IMG/VR virus record: IMGVR_UViG_3300026130_000434
Span: 1 to 39,733 of that record
Origin: a virus
Length of the DNA stretch: 39,733 nucleotides
Direction: 5' to 3' (one strand)
Positions 21,030-28,062 of the stretch are shown here, piece after piece. Both the position numbers and the translations under genes were made by a program. Numbering within the stretch: the first letter of the stretch is position 1; each line of letters opens with the position of its first letter. The notes beneath the pieces are model-generated. The model was not told where the DNA came from and searched no databases. It worked only from the letters and a program-made list of their open reading frames with translations.

Positions 21030-21256
21030 TGATTGATTACAAAATGGGCACTGAAGAAGGCAACATACTAATTGAACGTATTGTTGATGCGTCTGTTAAA
21101 CTATACAAAAATAATGGCGCAAGTTTGCTAGACGTTGAAGGTTTTGTTGAAGCGAATCTAACACGATTACAGGATGCAGGATACGAAAAGGCGGCAACAC
21201 TTCCGGTAGTCAAGAGTATCTTGTTACAGTTTGCAGTTCGTGCTGAGGAATTGTAA
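21029..21256 (+). CDS. Hypothetical small helical protein
   Basis: A 75-residue protein that overlaps both neighbours by one base and so is clearly part of a coupled operon (20748-21408). It looks all-helical and has no recognised motif. Function unknown. Confidence 0.55.
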   Translation: MIDYKMGTEEGNILIERIVDASVKLYKNNGASLLDVEGFVEANLTRLQDAGYEKAATLPVVKSILLQFAVRAEEL

Positions 21257-21408
21257 TGCTTTTACTAATTGGTTTAATTTTTATGGGATTGGGCACATAC
21301 TTTTTAGTTAAGCCCTCCCGTTCGTTTATTGGTAATTTCGGTTTGGGTCTACTAGGGACCCCGTTTTTACTTTTAGGCTTATTGTTCGTGTATTCTGGGG
21401 TTGAGTGA
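21256..21408 (+). CDS. Small two-span membrane protein, holin candidate
   Basis: A 50-residue protein with two hydrophobic segments (about 1-18 and 27-48) separated by KPSRSFIGN. It directly precedes the GH19 endolysin gene, the usual place of a holin, and has holin-like size. Its start overlaps the previous stop. The holin role is inferred from position and topology only. Confidence 0.55.
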   Translation: MLLLIGLIFMGLGTYFLVKPSRSFIGNFGLGLLGTPFLLLGLLFVYSGVE

Positions 21409-21433
21409 TAAATACCTATATAAATATAGGAGG
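21407..21433 (+). promoter_or_regulatory. Two late promoter boxes before the endolysin gene
   Basis: GATAAATA (21407-21414) and TATAAATA (21419-21426), the second inside the palindrome CCTATAT-AA-ATATAGG, directly followed by AGGAGG at 21428-21433. Double boxes suit strong late expression of the lysin. Confidence 0.7.
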
Positions 21434-21438
21434 TTATT

Positions 21439-22284
21439 ATGTCACTACCGATGAACGAACAACAGTTACAAGCAATATTCCCAAGAAATCCCAACATACC
21501 AAAATGGTATAAGGCAATGCAAGAACTATTGCCAAAATATGGTATTGACACCCCATTAAGATTGTCAGCCTTCTTGTCACAATGCGGACATGAAAGTATG
21601 GGGTTAATGGCGATTGAAGAAAATCTAAACTATTCACAGTCTGCCCTCCTTAATGTATTCGGTAAATACTTTACAGCAGAACTTGCAGCAAACTACGCCA
21701 GAAAGCCTGAACTTATTGCTAACCGTGTATATGCTAATCGCATGGGAAACGGTCCAGAAAAGTCAGGTGATGGTTGGAGGTACCGAGGTCGAGGTGTTAT
21801 ACAACTTACAGGTAAAAATAATTACCAAAAGTTTGCTGAATTTTTAGGTCAAGACTTAGATTATGTTATGGGGTATCTCACCACATACAAAGGTGCGTTA
21901 GAGTCTGCATGTTGGTATTGGCATACGAACGGGTTAAATCGTTTCGCTGATGAACAAGATATGCGTGAACTTACCAGGCGTATTAATGGTGGGTATAATG
22001 GGTTAGAAGACCGTATAAATCACTATGAGCATATTAATCATGTATTTGGTTTAGTAACGGAACAGCATACACTAACACAGTCACAAGTTAATATGCGTAC
22101 CCTACGCAAAGGTGATCACGGAGAAGAAGTAGAACAATTACAACGTGCCTTAGGATTAAGTCCAGTAGATGGTATCTTTGGTCAGGGAACTGAAAGAGCA
22201 GTGATGGCATTTCAAGCACGAAATGGGCTATCACCTGATGGTATCGCAGGACGTAGAACACTAACACGATTGTTTGGAAAGTAG
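21439..22284 (+). CDS. GH19 endolysin with peptidoglycan-binding domain
   Basis: A 281-residue lysin. Residues 1-200 are a glycoside hydrolase 19 (chitinase-like muramidase) domain, with the catalytic-site CGHES (Glu52), GDGWRYRGRGVIQLTG and the following NNYQKFAE. Residues about 215-281 are a PG_binding_1 domain (LRKGDHGEEVEQLQ, DGIFGQGTERAVMAFQ, LSPDGIAGRRT). It cuts the glycan strands of peptidoglycan to free progeny. No signal peptide, so it needs a holin, for which the gene just before it is a candidate. Late expression is indicated by the boxes upstream. Confidence 0.93.
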   Translation: MSLPMNEQQLQAIFPRNPNIPKWYKAMQELLPKYGIDTPLRLSAFLSQCGHESMGLMAIEENLNYSQSALLNVFGKYFTAELAANYARKPELIANRVYANRMGNGPEKSGDGWRYRGRGVIQLTGKNNYQKFAEFLGQDLDYVMGYLTTYKGALESACWYWHTNGLNRFADEQDMRELTRRINGGYNGLEDRINHYEHINHVFGLVTEQHTLTQSQVNMRTLRKGDHGEEVEQLQRALGLSPVDGIFGQGTERAVMAFQARNGLSPDGIAGRRTLTRLFGK

Positions 22285-22285
22285 A

Positions 22286-22315
22286 TTGACAATCGTGGCA
22301 CAAACAGTGTATAAT
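22286..22315 (+). promoter_or_regulatory. Sigma70-like promoter
   Basis: TTGACA (22286-22291), 18 bp, TATAAT (22310-22315), right after the endolysin stop. Confidence 0.75.
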
Positions 22316-22350
22316 GAAAGTTATACACACCATAGATGGGGAGACACGGT

Positions 22351-22605
22351 ATGAGTAATTTGTTTTTCGATTCAGCATATGAAGAGGCAGAAGTAGAATT
22401 TTTAGATATGTTGGATACCAGTCAACTTGTTCGTTTCAATACGGTAGTAGAATGTATTGATTTCGACAAAGAACAATTGAAATGTATATTAGAAGCATTA
22501 TATGCAGAACGATTAGGATATGATGACACAGTAGAAGAACTTGCCAACAATAATGCTGAAATTGCAGGTGACTTAGAATACATAGTGTACGGCGTACTAC
22601 ACTAA
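22351..22605 (+). CDS. Acidic hypothetical protein
   Basis: An 84-residue acidic, helical protein. I chose ATG 22351 because GGGGAG (22338-22343) sits at the correct distance; the ATG at 22336 has no site. Under the sigma70-like promoter at 22286. No domain recognised. Function unknown. Confidence 0.55.
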   Translation: MSNLFFDSAYEEAEVEFLDMLDTSQLVRFNTVVECIDFDKEQLKCILEALYAERLGYDDTVEELANNNAEIAGDLEYIVYGVLH

Positions 22606-22607
22606 AG

Positions 22608-22638
22608 CATAAATACTCTTGTAGGATACAAGAGGAGA
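22608..22638 (+). promoter_or_regulatory. Late promoter overlapping a hairpin at the ribosome binding site
   Basis: CATAAATA (22608-22615) is followed by the perfect hairpin CTCTTGTA / TACAAGAG (22616-22623, 22627-22634), whose 3' arm runs into the GAGGAGA site. A late start near 22621 would remove most of the 5' arm, so only read-through RNA would be masked. Confidence 0.65.
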
Positions 22639-22644
22639 CACAAC

Positions 22645-22983
22645 ATGGATTCGTTGATTAATGATATGTCTATGAACCTAAGCGATTTAATACAGCCGTG
22701 GTTCATGATACTATTTTCTATTGTATTTGTTATATGGTTCAAAGACCTAGCAACTAATATAGCAAAAGGAATAAGTTTTAAAATGAAGCCTGGATTTGAA
22801 CCAGGTGACAGTGTGATATTAGATGGTGAAGATGCCCTAATAATTAACATAGGTATATGGGAAACCGTATTTGAGATACGTAGAGAAGGCAAGACTTGCT
22901 GGCGATATGTACCTAACACTCGCATAGATTACATAAGATTGGAAAAAGTTGTTCACACTCGCAGGAGAGAAGAACGACAATAA
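22645..22983 (+). CDS. Minimal MscS-like protein
   Basis: A 112-residue protein with one membrane segment (about 18-36) followed by a segment matching the core of MscS mechanosensitive channels: an amphipathic TM3-like helix, then KPGFEPGDSVILDG, an INIGIWETVFEI strand and the VPNTRI motif at about 93-98 (family PN-x-x-I). The other membrane helices and the C-terminal cage are absent. It could form a small pore, modify host channels, or help survive osmotic stress at lysis. The family resemblance is clear; the role is inferred. Confidence 0.65.
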   Translation: MDSLINDMSMNLSDLIQPWFMILFSIVFVIWFKDLATNIAKGISFKMKPGFEPGDSVILDGEDALIINIGIWETVFEIRREGKTCWRYVPNTRIDYIRLEKVVHTRRREERQ

Positions 22984-22999
22984 CCTAAAAGGATAAACA

Positions 23000-23761
23000 A
23001 TGCAAAACTACGAAACTATTTTGGAAGTGGAACATTTCACGGATGATTTGTTTTGGTTTAAAACGACTAAGAGTGATGCATGGAATAAGCGTAATTTTAT
23101 CGCAGGCGAATTCACAATGATCGGTATGCCAGATAACGATATACAAAGAGCATACAGCATTGCGACTAGCCCAAAAAATGACTTTCTTGAATTTTTCAGT
23201 ATCAAAGTTCAAGATGGTCCACTAACTAAAGAACTACAAAACGTAAAGGTAGGGGATGAAATAGAAGTAGGAAGTAGACCTGTTGGTACACTGACTACCA
23301 AACTACTAAGCCCCACCACAGCAGACAAAAGCCGTTTATGGTGTATCTCTACGGGTACAGGTCTCGCGCCGTTTTTGAGCATAGCAAGGGATTCAGATGC
23401 TTATGAACAATTTGACGAGGTTATTGTTACTCATACCTGCCGTACTAATGCTGAACTCGTGTTCGGTGAAGATATCAAACGATACGGCGCTAGAATGTAT
23501 CAAACAGTCACTAGAGAAGACCCTAAAGAAGGTCGATATAGAGGACGTATCACAGACAGAATACATAGCGGTGAGTTGTTCCGTGACCTGGAAATAGACC
23601 AAGACTTTTTTGATCCTGAACGTGACCGTATTATGATATGTGGTGGTCCAGATTTTAACATAGAACTACGCAACATGTTTGAATCACAAGGATGGATTCA
23701 CGGTACCAAAAAGGAACCCGGACAGTTCGTACAAGAAAAAGCGTTTGTTGAGGTACTGTAA
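23000..23761 (+). CDS. fpr: Ferredoxin/flavodoxin-NADP reductase
   Basis: A complete 253-residue reductase of the bacterial Fpr type. The FAD-binding motif RAYS is at 50-53, the NADP-binding GTGLAPF at 119-125 and a CGGP motif near 217; the C-terminus ends in FVEVL as in family members. It moves electrons between NADPH and ferredoxin or flavodoxin. In this phage it could feed ribonucleotide reduction, iron-sulfur repair or the other redox proteins in the window. It has an AAAAGGA site and probably shares a transcript with the MscS-like gene. Confidence 0.94.
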   Translation: MQNYETILEVEHFTDDLFWFKTTKSDAWNKRNFIAGEFTMIGMPDNDIQRAYSIATSPKNDFLEFFSIKVQDGPLTKELQNVKVGDEIEVGSRPVGTLTTKLLSPTTADKSRLWCISTGTGLAPFLSIARDSDAYEQFDEVIVTHTCRTNAELVFGEDIKRYGARMYQTVTREDPKEGRYRGRITDRIHSGELFRDLEIDQDFFDPERDRIMICGGPDFNIELRNMFESQGWIHGTKKEPGQFVQEKAFVEVL

Positions 23762-24010
23762 TTGCATTTAGTAGGTCATCATATAATAGACAACTCCCAA
23801 TACCACAACTATAGTATAAGAAATGTGTTGGTGGCGTTGTTGTATCTTGTCATGCTGACCTTTGATCCTCGTTCCGAAGTGTACTACTTGTTTGTTATGT
23901 TGTTACATAATACACCGTGCTTTGTGTTTGCAGTGTATTCATTATTCAATCAAATAGAATCACATTTTGAAGGCAGAAATTTATTTCAAAATTTTGACTC
24001 GAATGTATAA
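23762..24010 (+). CDS. Small membrane protein, TTG start
   Basis: An 82-residue frame opening at TTG 23762 directly after the reductase stop. Residues 20-62 contain two hydrophobic segments (VLVALLYLVML, YYLFVMLLHNTPCFVFAVYSLF). The start codon choice is weak, but the frame fills the space before the next promoter. Function unknown. Confidence 0.45.
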   Translation: MHLVGHHIIDNSQYHNYSIRNVLVALLYLVMLTFDPRSEVYYLFVMLLHNTPCFVFAVYSLFNQIESHFEGRNLFQNFDSNV

Positions 24011-24017
24011 AAAAGTG

Positions 24018-24045
24018 TTGACTTTATCCTCAAAGGAGTTATAAT
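24018..24045 (+). promoter_or_regulatory. Sigma70-like promoter
   Basis: TTGACT (24018-24023), 16 bp, TATAAT (24040-24045), then TTGAGAGGATAC before ATG 24078. Confidence 0.75.
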
Positions 24046-24077
24046 TACAAAGTAACGTTGATTGAGAGGATACACAG

Positions 24078-24440
24078 ATGACTACACTGACTAATGAAAT
24101 TGCTACTCTTGTTGAAGAAATCAAAAAAGACTACGCTGGATTCAACGCAAATCTAGCAAAAGATGCGTCAGATGATGAAACTCGTGATCGAATCCGCGCT
24201 AATATGACTGAACGTTTCAACAATGGTATTGAAATATCAGAAGGTAAAAAATACATCAAGATTATCACCAATCGTTCTGTTTGGGGATTCATTGTCAAAG
24301 GTGACGATGATAAAAAGTTCCGTAAAGGAGATATTCTAAAAGCGGCAAGTTGGGCGACTCCCGCTCGTAATGCGGCTCGCGGAAACGTTATTGACGGTGG
24401 ATACACCGTTCGATGGACTGGCCCTCTTTACCTTAAATAA
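24078..24440 (+). CDS. Hypothetical protein, early/middle promoter
   Basis: A 120-residue basic protein with a helical first half (residues 1-45) and a beta-rich second half (KYIKIITNRSVWGFIVKG, then RKGDILKAASW and a C-terminal VRWTGPLYL). The pattern suggests a compact alpha-beta protein with perhaps an SH3-like end. Strong promoter and GAGAGG site. A structured RNA region follows. No family recognised. Confidence 0.6.
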   Translation: MTTLTNEIATLVEEIKKDYAGFNANLAKDASDDETRDRIRANMTERFNNGIEISEGKKYIKIITNRSVWGFIVKGDDDKKFRKGDILKAASWATPARNAARGNVIDGGYTVRWTGPLYLK

Positions 24441-24449
24441 GGGTCATAT

Positions 24450-24624
24450 GCAAATATTGGTAGGAAATTAAGTACGCATATCCATTTTCGTACTTAGTAT
24501 ATAAATATTAGTGTAAGGAATTGAGATTTTTTCTTAGTTCCTTATACTACATGATAAAACTTTAAGTTTTATTATTTAGTCCTCTTCGCCAATATTTGCC
24601 CGGGACTCGTTCCCGGGTTTTTTT
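24450..24624 (+). ncRNA. Candidate structured RNA: four-way junction plus terminator
   Basis: No gene fits 24441-24643, but nearly every base is in a stem. An outer stem pairs GCAAATATTGG (24450-24460) with CCAATATTTGC (24589-24599). Inside are three hairpins: 24468-24476 with 24489-24497; a 16 bp stem 24510-24525 with 24533-24548 (three G-U pairs); and 24552-24560 with 24566-24574. A strong terminator abuts the outer stem. A perfect late box TATAAATA (24500-24507) lies between hairpins 1 and 2, so late transcripts would start near 24513 and contain only hairpins 2 and 3 and the terminator. It could be a regulatory RNA or a leader. It is not a tRNA. Confidence 0.7.
24599..24624 (+). terminator. 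Rho-independent terminator
   Basis: CCCGGGA and TCCCGGG (7 bp, loop CTCGT) followed by seven T. The strongest terminator in the window; it ends the structured RNA. Confidence 0.9.
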
Positions 24625-24643
24625 ATAACTATAGGGATAATAT

Positions 24644-24997
24644 ATGGCAAATCTATTCAAAGACATTAACACGTTTCAAACAGCGTGTGACCAAGAACCA
24701 AACGAATCAAACTACAAAATGTACATTGACCTCATTCGTGAAGAGGTACAAGAACTAGAAGAAGCACTAGAAGCAAACGACCGCATAGAACAGTTAGATG
24801 CCCTTATTGATATTATGGTAGTAACATTGGGCGCTGTACGCACTGGCAATTTTGACGGAGAAGGAGCATGGGACGAAGTAATGAAAACCAATTTTGCGAA
24901 AATAGATCCGGAAACAGGAAAGGTACGGAAACGAGAAGACGGAAAAGTTCTGAAACCAGAGGGATGGGTAGCACCGAATCTGAAACCGTTCGTGTAG
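24644..24997 (+). CDS. MazG-like nucleotide pyrophosphohydrolase
   Basis: A 117-residue protein of the all-alpha NTP pyrophosphohydrolase group. It shows the LIREEVQELEEAL segment with the metal-binding Glu residues (about 29-42) and DALIDIMVVTLGA with the partner Asp. Phage MazG-like proteins hydrolyse nucleoside triphosphates or alarmones. It lies right after the structured RNA and terminator, with a GGGATAAT stretch as a weak binding site. The C-terminal 30 residues (DPETGKVRKREDGKVLKPEGW) are usual for phage members. Confidence 0.85.
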   Translation: MANLFKDINTFQTACDQEPNESNYKMYIDLIREEVQELEEALEANDRIEQLDALIDIMVVTLGAVRTGNFDGEGAWDEVMKTNFAKIDPETGKVRKREDGKVLKPEGWVAPNLKPFV

Positions 24998-25053
24998 TGT
25001 GGCCAAAATTAAAGTTTCCACCAATCAATTTGTGGAACATGCCTAAGCGATAA
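24964..25053 (+). CDS. Very small protein with a PPINLW motif
   Basis: A 29-residue frame overlapping the end of the MazG-like gene and ending in WPKLKFPPINLWNMPKR. I recall very short proteins with a similar FPPINLW ending in T4-like marine phages; this is from memory. The start codon is uncertain and a longer frame in the same phase opens at 24868. Function unknown. Confidence 0.4.
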   Translation: MGSTESETVRVVWPKLKFPPINLWNMPKR

Positions 25054-25056
25054 ATA
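25049..25056 (+). promoter_or_regulatory. Late promoter box
   Basis: GATAAATA at the end of the small gene, 27 bases before ATG 25084; the binding site is GCGAGGG. Confidence 0.55.
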
Positions 25057-25083
25057 CAATTACAACAATAGCGAGGGTTTAAT

Positions 25084-25338
25084 ATGTATAATGATTACAC
25101 TGGTTTGACAGAGGAAGAACTAGACGAAAAAATCAATAGCATACAAGCAAAAATGAGTATTGCCTATCAACAAGGCCAAGAAGGTCTAGTGGAACAATTG
25201 AGGTTCCATTTAGATAATCTTAACTTGGAACTAATGGAGCGCATGGAACGCGCACGATTCGAAATTATATCTGAAAGGACACCCGAATCATATATCATAG
25301 GAGAAGACCCGGATGACGAAGATGCCGACGAAGATTAA
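25084..25338 (+). CDS. Small acidic coiled-coil protein
   Basis: An 84-residue protein with a helical, probably coiled-coil region (residues 8-60, EEELDEKINSIQAKM, then LVEQLRFHLDNLNLELMERME) and a very acidic tail (DPDDEDADED). Late promoter upstream. Overlaps the next gene by 26 bases. Helical phage proteins of this kind often act as scaffolds or chaperones; none is proven here. Confidence 0.55.
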   Translation: MYNDYTGLTEEELDEKINSIQAKMSIAYQQGQEGLVEQLRFHLDNLNLELMERMERARFEIISERTPESYIIGEDPDDEDADED

Positions 25339-25639
25339 CCATGTTATTCATCATTTAACTTTACAAGGCAGTGATTTAGATGTTACAATGTTTGTAGAGT
25401 ACTTAAATAAGTATTGGTTCAATCAATGGAAACCACTGTTAAAATTTGATGGAGTGCGTTATGATTTGGGAAGTGATACAGTTACATTCAATACATCTTG
25501 CGGCAAAACATCAATGCTAAATTTCGTAAAGGAATTTAGTCTTAAATTTGAACGAATGACGTTCATGTACCATTATTACACAACAGACAAAACAGAACAA
25601 AACTTAGTCTACGTCAGTAAAGGCGAAGAAAAAATTTAA
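25313..25639 (+). CDS. Hypothetical protein
   Basis: A 108-residue basic protein whose ATG 25313 follows AGGAGA at nine bases. It has mixed alpha-beta pattern with several aromatic residues and no recognised motif. Coupled by overlap to the previous gene. Confidence 0.55.
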   Translation: MTKMPTKINHVIHHLTLQGSDLDVTMFVEYLNKYWFNQWKPLLKFDGVRYDLGSDTVTFNTSCGKTSMLNFVKEFSLKFERMTFMYHYYTTDKTEQNLVYVSKGEEKI

Positions 25640-25663
25640 TATTGTCTATAAGAGGACTTACAA

Positions 25664-26350
25664 ATGGAATCATTCATTGTAGATAACTATTCAACGTATT
25701 CTACTACTATCCACACTACTGTAGTACAAACGGGTGAAAGTATCATAAGTGATGAATTTAATATCGATGTTGATTTTGCTTGGGTTAATCCTGACAGGAA
25801 AGAAGCAAACGTTTCATTTCTAAAAATGAAAATGCTTATAGAAGAAGTTCTAGACCAAAGTATTATCACACACCGTAACGCAAAAATAGATACATCTATG
25901 CTTGCTAACAATACTATACTGTTGCCATACGTACCATCGACTGATATATTAGCAATGGTACTTCATGCCAAACTCTGCGCAGTGGTAGGCGATGATATTT
26001 TTATTGCGAAAGTTAAAGTAACTAATGCGCTCCCTGATTTTTCTATGGCGTTCACATATTCGGATAGAGATTATTCGTTACTGCCCACAATCGAAGAATT
26101 TGCAGAAAATGACTTCACACACTATAAAACACCTTGGTGGTTCCGAGATACATGCGAAACGTGCGACTACTTTTCAGATAATGAAGACGATGTTATTGAA
26201 GAGCCTCAATATTATGATGTGTATGAAGAAATCAATACAATGGTCAACGAAATTGAAGCAGAAGTACGCGGTGAACTAGGCGAAGAACCAGAAGAAGATG
26301 GTGAAGTAATTGATTTCAAGGCGTGGAAACCAACAGTTGTCGATGAATGA
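25664..26350 (+). CDS. Hypothetical acidic phage protein
   Basis: A 228-residue protein with a beta-rich N-terminal part (residues 1-140) and an acidic helical C-terminal part. CETCDYFSDNEDD near 168 has a CxxC pair. No domain recognised and no signal peptide. It has an AGAGGAC binding site and overlaps the next gene by eight bases. Function unknown. Confidence 0.55.
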   Translation: MESFIVDNYSTYSTTIHTTVVQTGESIISDEFNIDVDFAWVNPDRKEANVSFLKMKMLIEEVLDQSIITHRNAKIDTSMLANNTILLPYVPSTDILAMVLHAKLCAVVGDDIFIAKVKVTNALPDFSMAFTYSDRDYSLLPTIEEFAENDFTHYKTPWWFRDTCETCDYFSDNEDDVIEEPQYYDVYEEINTMVNEIEAEVRGELGEEPEEDGEVIDFKAWKPTVVDE

Positions 26351-26867
26351 TTTGACCTTTGATAGGTACGGTCGTGTTGTCTACAACAAACAAGACTTGT
26401 ATGATATGTTGATGGAAGGCATTGACATATCACCTATCACCAATGTTGAATGGAATGAGGATATACACAAATACAACACTGCGATTGATGCTAACCATTT
26501 AGATTCAAGTAAAATTGCTCCATTGGCAAAGTATGATTATGACGTTGAGGAGTTTGATGAGCATCAACAATCACAGTGGTTTATCCCTAATAAGTACAAA
26601 GAACTAGACATAATAAGATATGTGTGGGAACGTACACCAAAAGATAGGGAAGAGCGTGTAGAACAAGAGTTGTTCCTATATGCTAAATATGATTTACTGA
26701 ATGTATTAAGAGCGTGTGTGTATCTTGTGGACACTATGCGAGAACATAATATAGTATGGGGTGTCGGTCGTGGCAGTTCTGTGTCCAGTTATGTTTTGTA
26801 TGTATTAGGAATTCACAAGATAGATAGCGTAAAGTATGGATTGGATATTAGTGAGTTTTTAAAATAG
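26343..26867 (+). CDS. Fragment-like protein with the DNA polymerase III alpha GRGS motif
   Basis: A 174-residue protein. The last 40 residues read WGVGRGSSVSSYVLYVLGI then IDSVKYGLDISEFL, a very good match to the conserved GRGS segment of bacterial DNA polymerase III alpha (GxGRGSAAGSLVAYLLGI-type, then IDPLKYGLLFERFL-type). In the polymerase this segment precedes the palm Asp residues, but here the protein stops at once, so no polymerase activity is possible. The N-terminal 130 residues show no PHP domain. It is in frame, has an overlapping start, and sits in an operon, so it is probably a functional derivative and not a random remnant. Confidence 0.7.
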   Translation: MNDLTFDRYGRVVYNKQDLYDMLMEGIDISPITNVEWNEDIHKYNTAIDANHLDSSKIAPLAKYDYDVEEFDEHQQSQWFIPNKYKELDIIRYVWERTPKDREERVEQELFLYAKYDLLNVLRACVYLVDTMREHNIVWGVGRGSSVSSYVLYVLGIHKIDSVKYGLDISEFLK

Positions 26868-26868
26868 T

Positions 26869-27072
26869 ATGTCAGATGAAATAGTAAAATTTCCTGCTAG
26901 TAGACGGAAACTAAGTTCCAAAGAAGAAAAAGAAGTACGTTGCGCGGCGAATCTTATACATGAAATTTATAAGGATAAGAATCCTTTTCTAAGCGATAGT
27001 CACCGACTAACACAGTCAGAAGAGGTGATTAGAGAAATGCTTAAATATATATTTAAAATAAATGAGGAATAA
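26869..27072 (+). CDS. Hypothetical small basic protein
   Basis: A 67-residue charged helical protein starting two bases after the previous stop. It opens MSDEIVKFPASRRKLS. No motif recognised. It ends just ahead of a conserved phage gene. Confidence 0.5.
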   Translation: MSDEIVKFPASRRKLSSKEEKEVRCAANLIHEIYKDKNPFLSDSHRLTQSEEVIREMLKYIFKINEE

Positions 27073-27073
27073 C

Positions 27074-27481
27074 ATGGCAAAACATAGAAGTATGCGAGGC
27101 GAAATTATCGACCTAAACAAACTTGCCGCTAAAGCAGAAGATAGTATTACAGTGGGCAACACTAACACAAATGCTCGCGGAGATGAACTAGGACGCAGAG
27201 GTAAAGTGGTCAAGAAAGCAGACCAAGTTGCTCGTGACCATTACAACAATAATAATCCAAAGTCAGTCAAAATGGCAGGTCTTAAGGTAGATGATTGGGA
27301 AGAACCAGATGCTAACCCAGAACCTGCTCCTAAAAAGGCTCCAGAACCTGCTACTAAAAAGGCTCCGGATCCTGCTCCTAAAAAAGCACAGTCTAAAATT
27401 GTAAAAGAACAACCCCAAAAAAACGATGACCAATGGGTAGAAGATGCTGAAGGAAACTTTGTAAGAAAAGAGGACAAGTAA
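27074..27481 (+). CDS. Lys/Pro/Ala-rich phage protein before the co-chaperonin
   Basis: A 135-residue protein beginning at ATG 27074 after GAGGAAT. The N-terminal 70 residues (MAKHRSMRGEIIDL, then NARGDELGRRGKVV) look like a conserved phage domain. Next come three tandem PEPA(P/T)KKAP repeats (about 84-108), a flexible Lys-Pro-Ala linker, and a charged end. Overlaps the co-chaperonin start by one base. It may be a nucleic-acid-binding or structural protein. Confidence 0.6.
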   Translation: MAKHRSMRGEIIDLNKLAAKAEDSITVGNTNTNARGDELGRRGKVVKKADQVARDHYNNNNPKSVKMAGLKVDDWEEPDANPEPAPKKAPEPATKKAPDPAPKKAQSKIVKEQPQKNDDQWVEDAEGNFVRKEDK

Positions 27482-27819
27482 TGAGTTTAAAAGTACTAGG
27501 CGATAAAGTAATCGTACATAAAATGGAAGCAGGCGAACAACGCACAAAGAGCGGCATATTCATCAAAGACGATAGCACAGTTAATGCAGGTGAACGCGGT
27601 ATTAAATCTCGTTGGGCACAGGTGTATGCCATAGGTCCCGAACAAACCGAAGTCAAAGTTGGCGAATGGGTTCTTATGGAACATGGTCGTTGGACTGAAG
27701 GACAGTTGCTCGATTTAGGTGATGGTAGCGAACCATTTAAAATTTGGCTTGCTGATAATAACGGATTGATGGCAGTTTCAGAAGAAAAACCAGAAGAAAT
27801 TCAAATGCGAGGTCTATAA
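27481..27819 (+). CDS. GroES/gp31-like co-chaperonin
   Basis: A 112-residue co-chaperonin-like protein. The pattern VLGDKVIVHKMEAGEQRTKSG, then the mobile-loop region SGIFIKDDSTVNAGERG, then RWAQVYAIGPE and VKVGEWVLMEHGRWT follows GroES. T4 encodes gp31, which replaces host GroES to fold the major capsid protein with GroEL; marine T4-like phages carry GroES-like versions. It probably has the same job here. Coupled to both neighbours by overlaps. Confidence 0.8.
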   Translation: MSLKVLGDKVIVHKMEAGEQRTKSGIFIKDDSTVNAGERGIKSRWAQVYAIGPEQTEVKVGEWVLMEHGRWTEGQLLDLGDGSEPFKIWLADNNGLMAVSEEKPEEIQMRGL

Positions 27820-28058
27820 TGGAAGATCCAAAACCATACACTAAACTAGACCACGTGGTGTTTGGTTTAGCAGATTCTACGCCCAACAACGTTGACGAAG
27901 CAACCGAACGTAGAATCTCAATGTGGTATACAATTATTCGTGGCTTTGGTACAATATCAGAAGTTAAACAACTGGTCAAGATATTGACTATAGCAATGAT
28001 AGGACTTACTATAGCCCAGATTACACTCACTGGTATCTTAATTTATTCGCTACTTTAA
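27819..28058 (+). CDS. Small tail-anchored membrane protein
   Basis: A 79-residue protein with a polar first 45 residues and one hydrophobic segment near the C-terminus (about 53-77, ILTIAMIGLTIAQITLTGIL). Starts on the stop codon of the co-chaperonin gene. Function unknown. Confidence 0.55.
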   Translation: MEDPKPYTKLDHVVFGLADSTPNNVDEATERRISMWYTIIRGFGTISEVKQLVKILTIAMIGLTIAQITLTGILIYSLL

Positions 28059-28062
28059 TATT

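Noticed and set aside
24450-24624. tRNA or tmRNA
   Set aside because: The junction is four-way, but arm lengths, absence of the T-arm sequence and lack of a CCA-type end do not fit.
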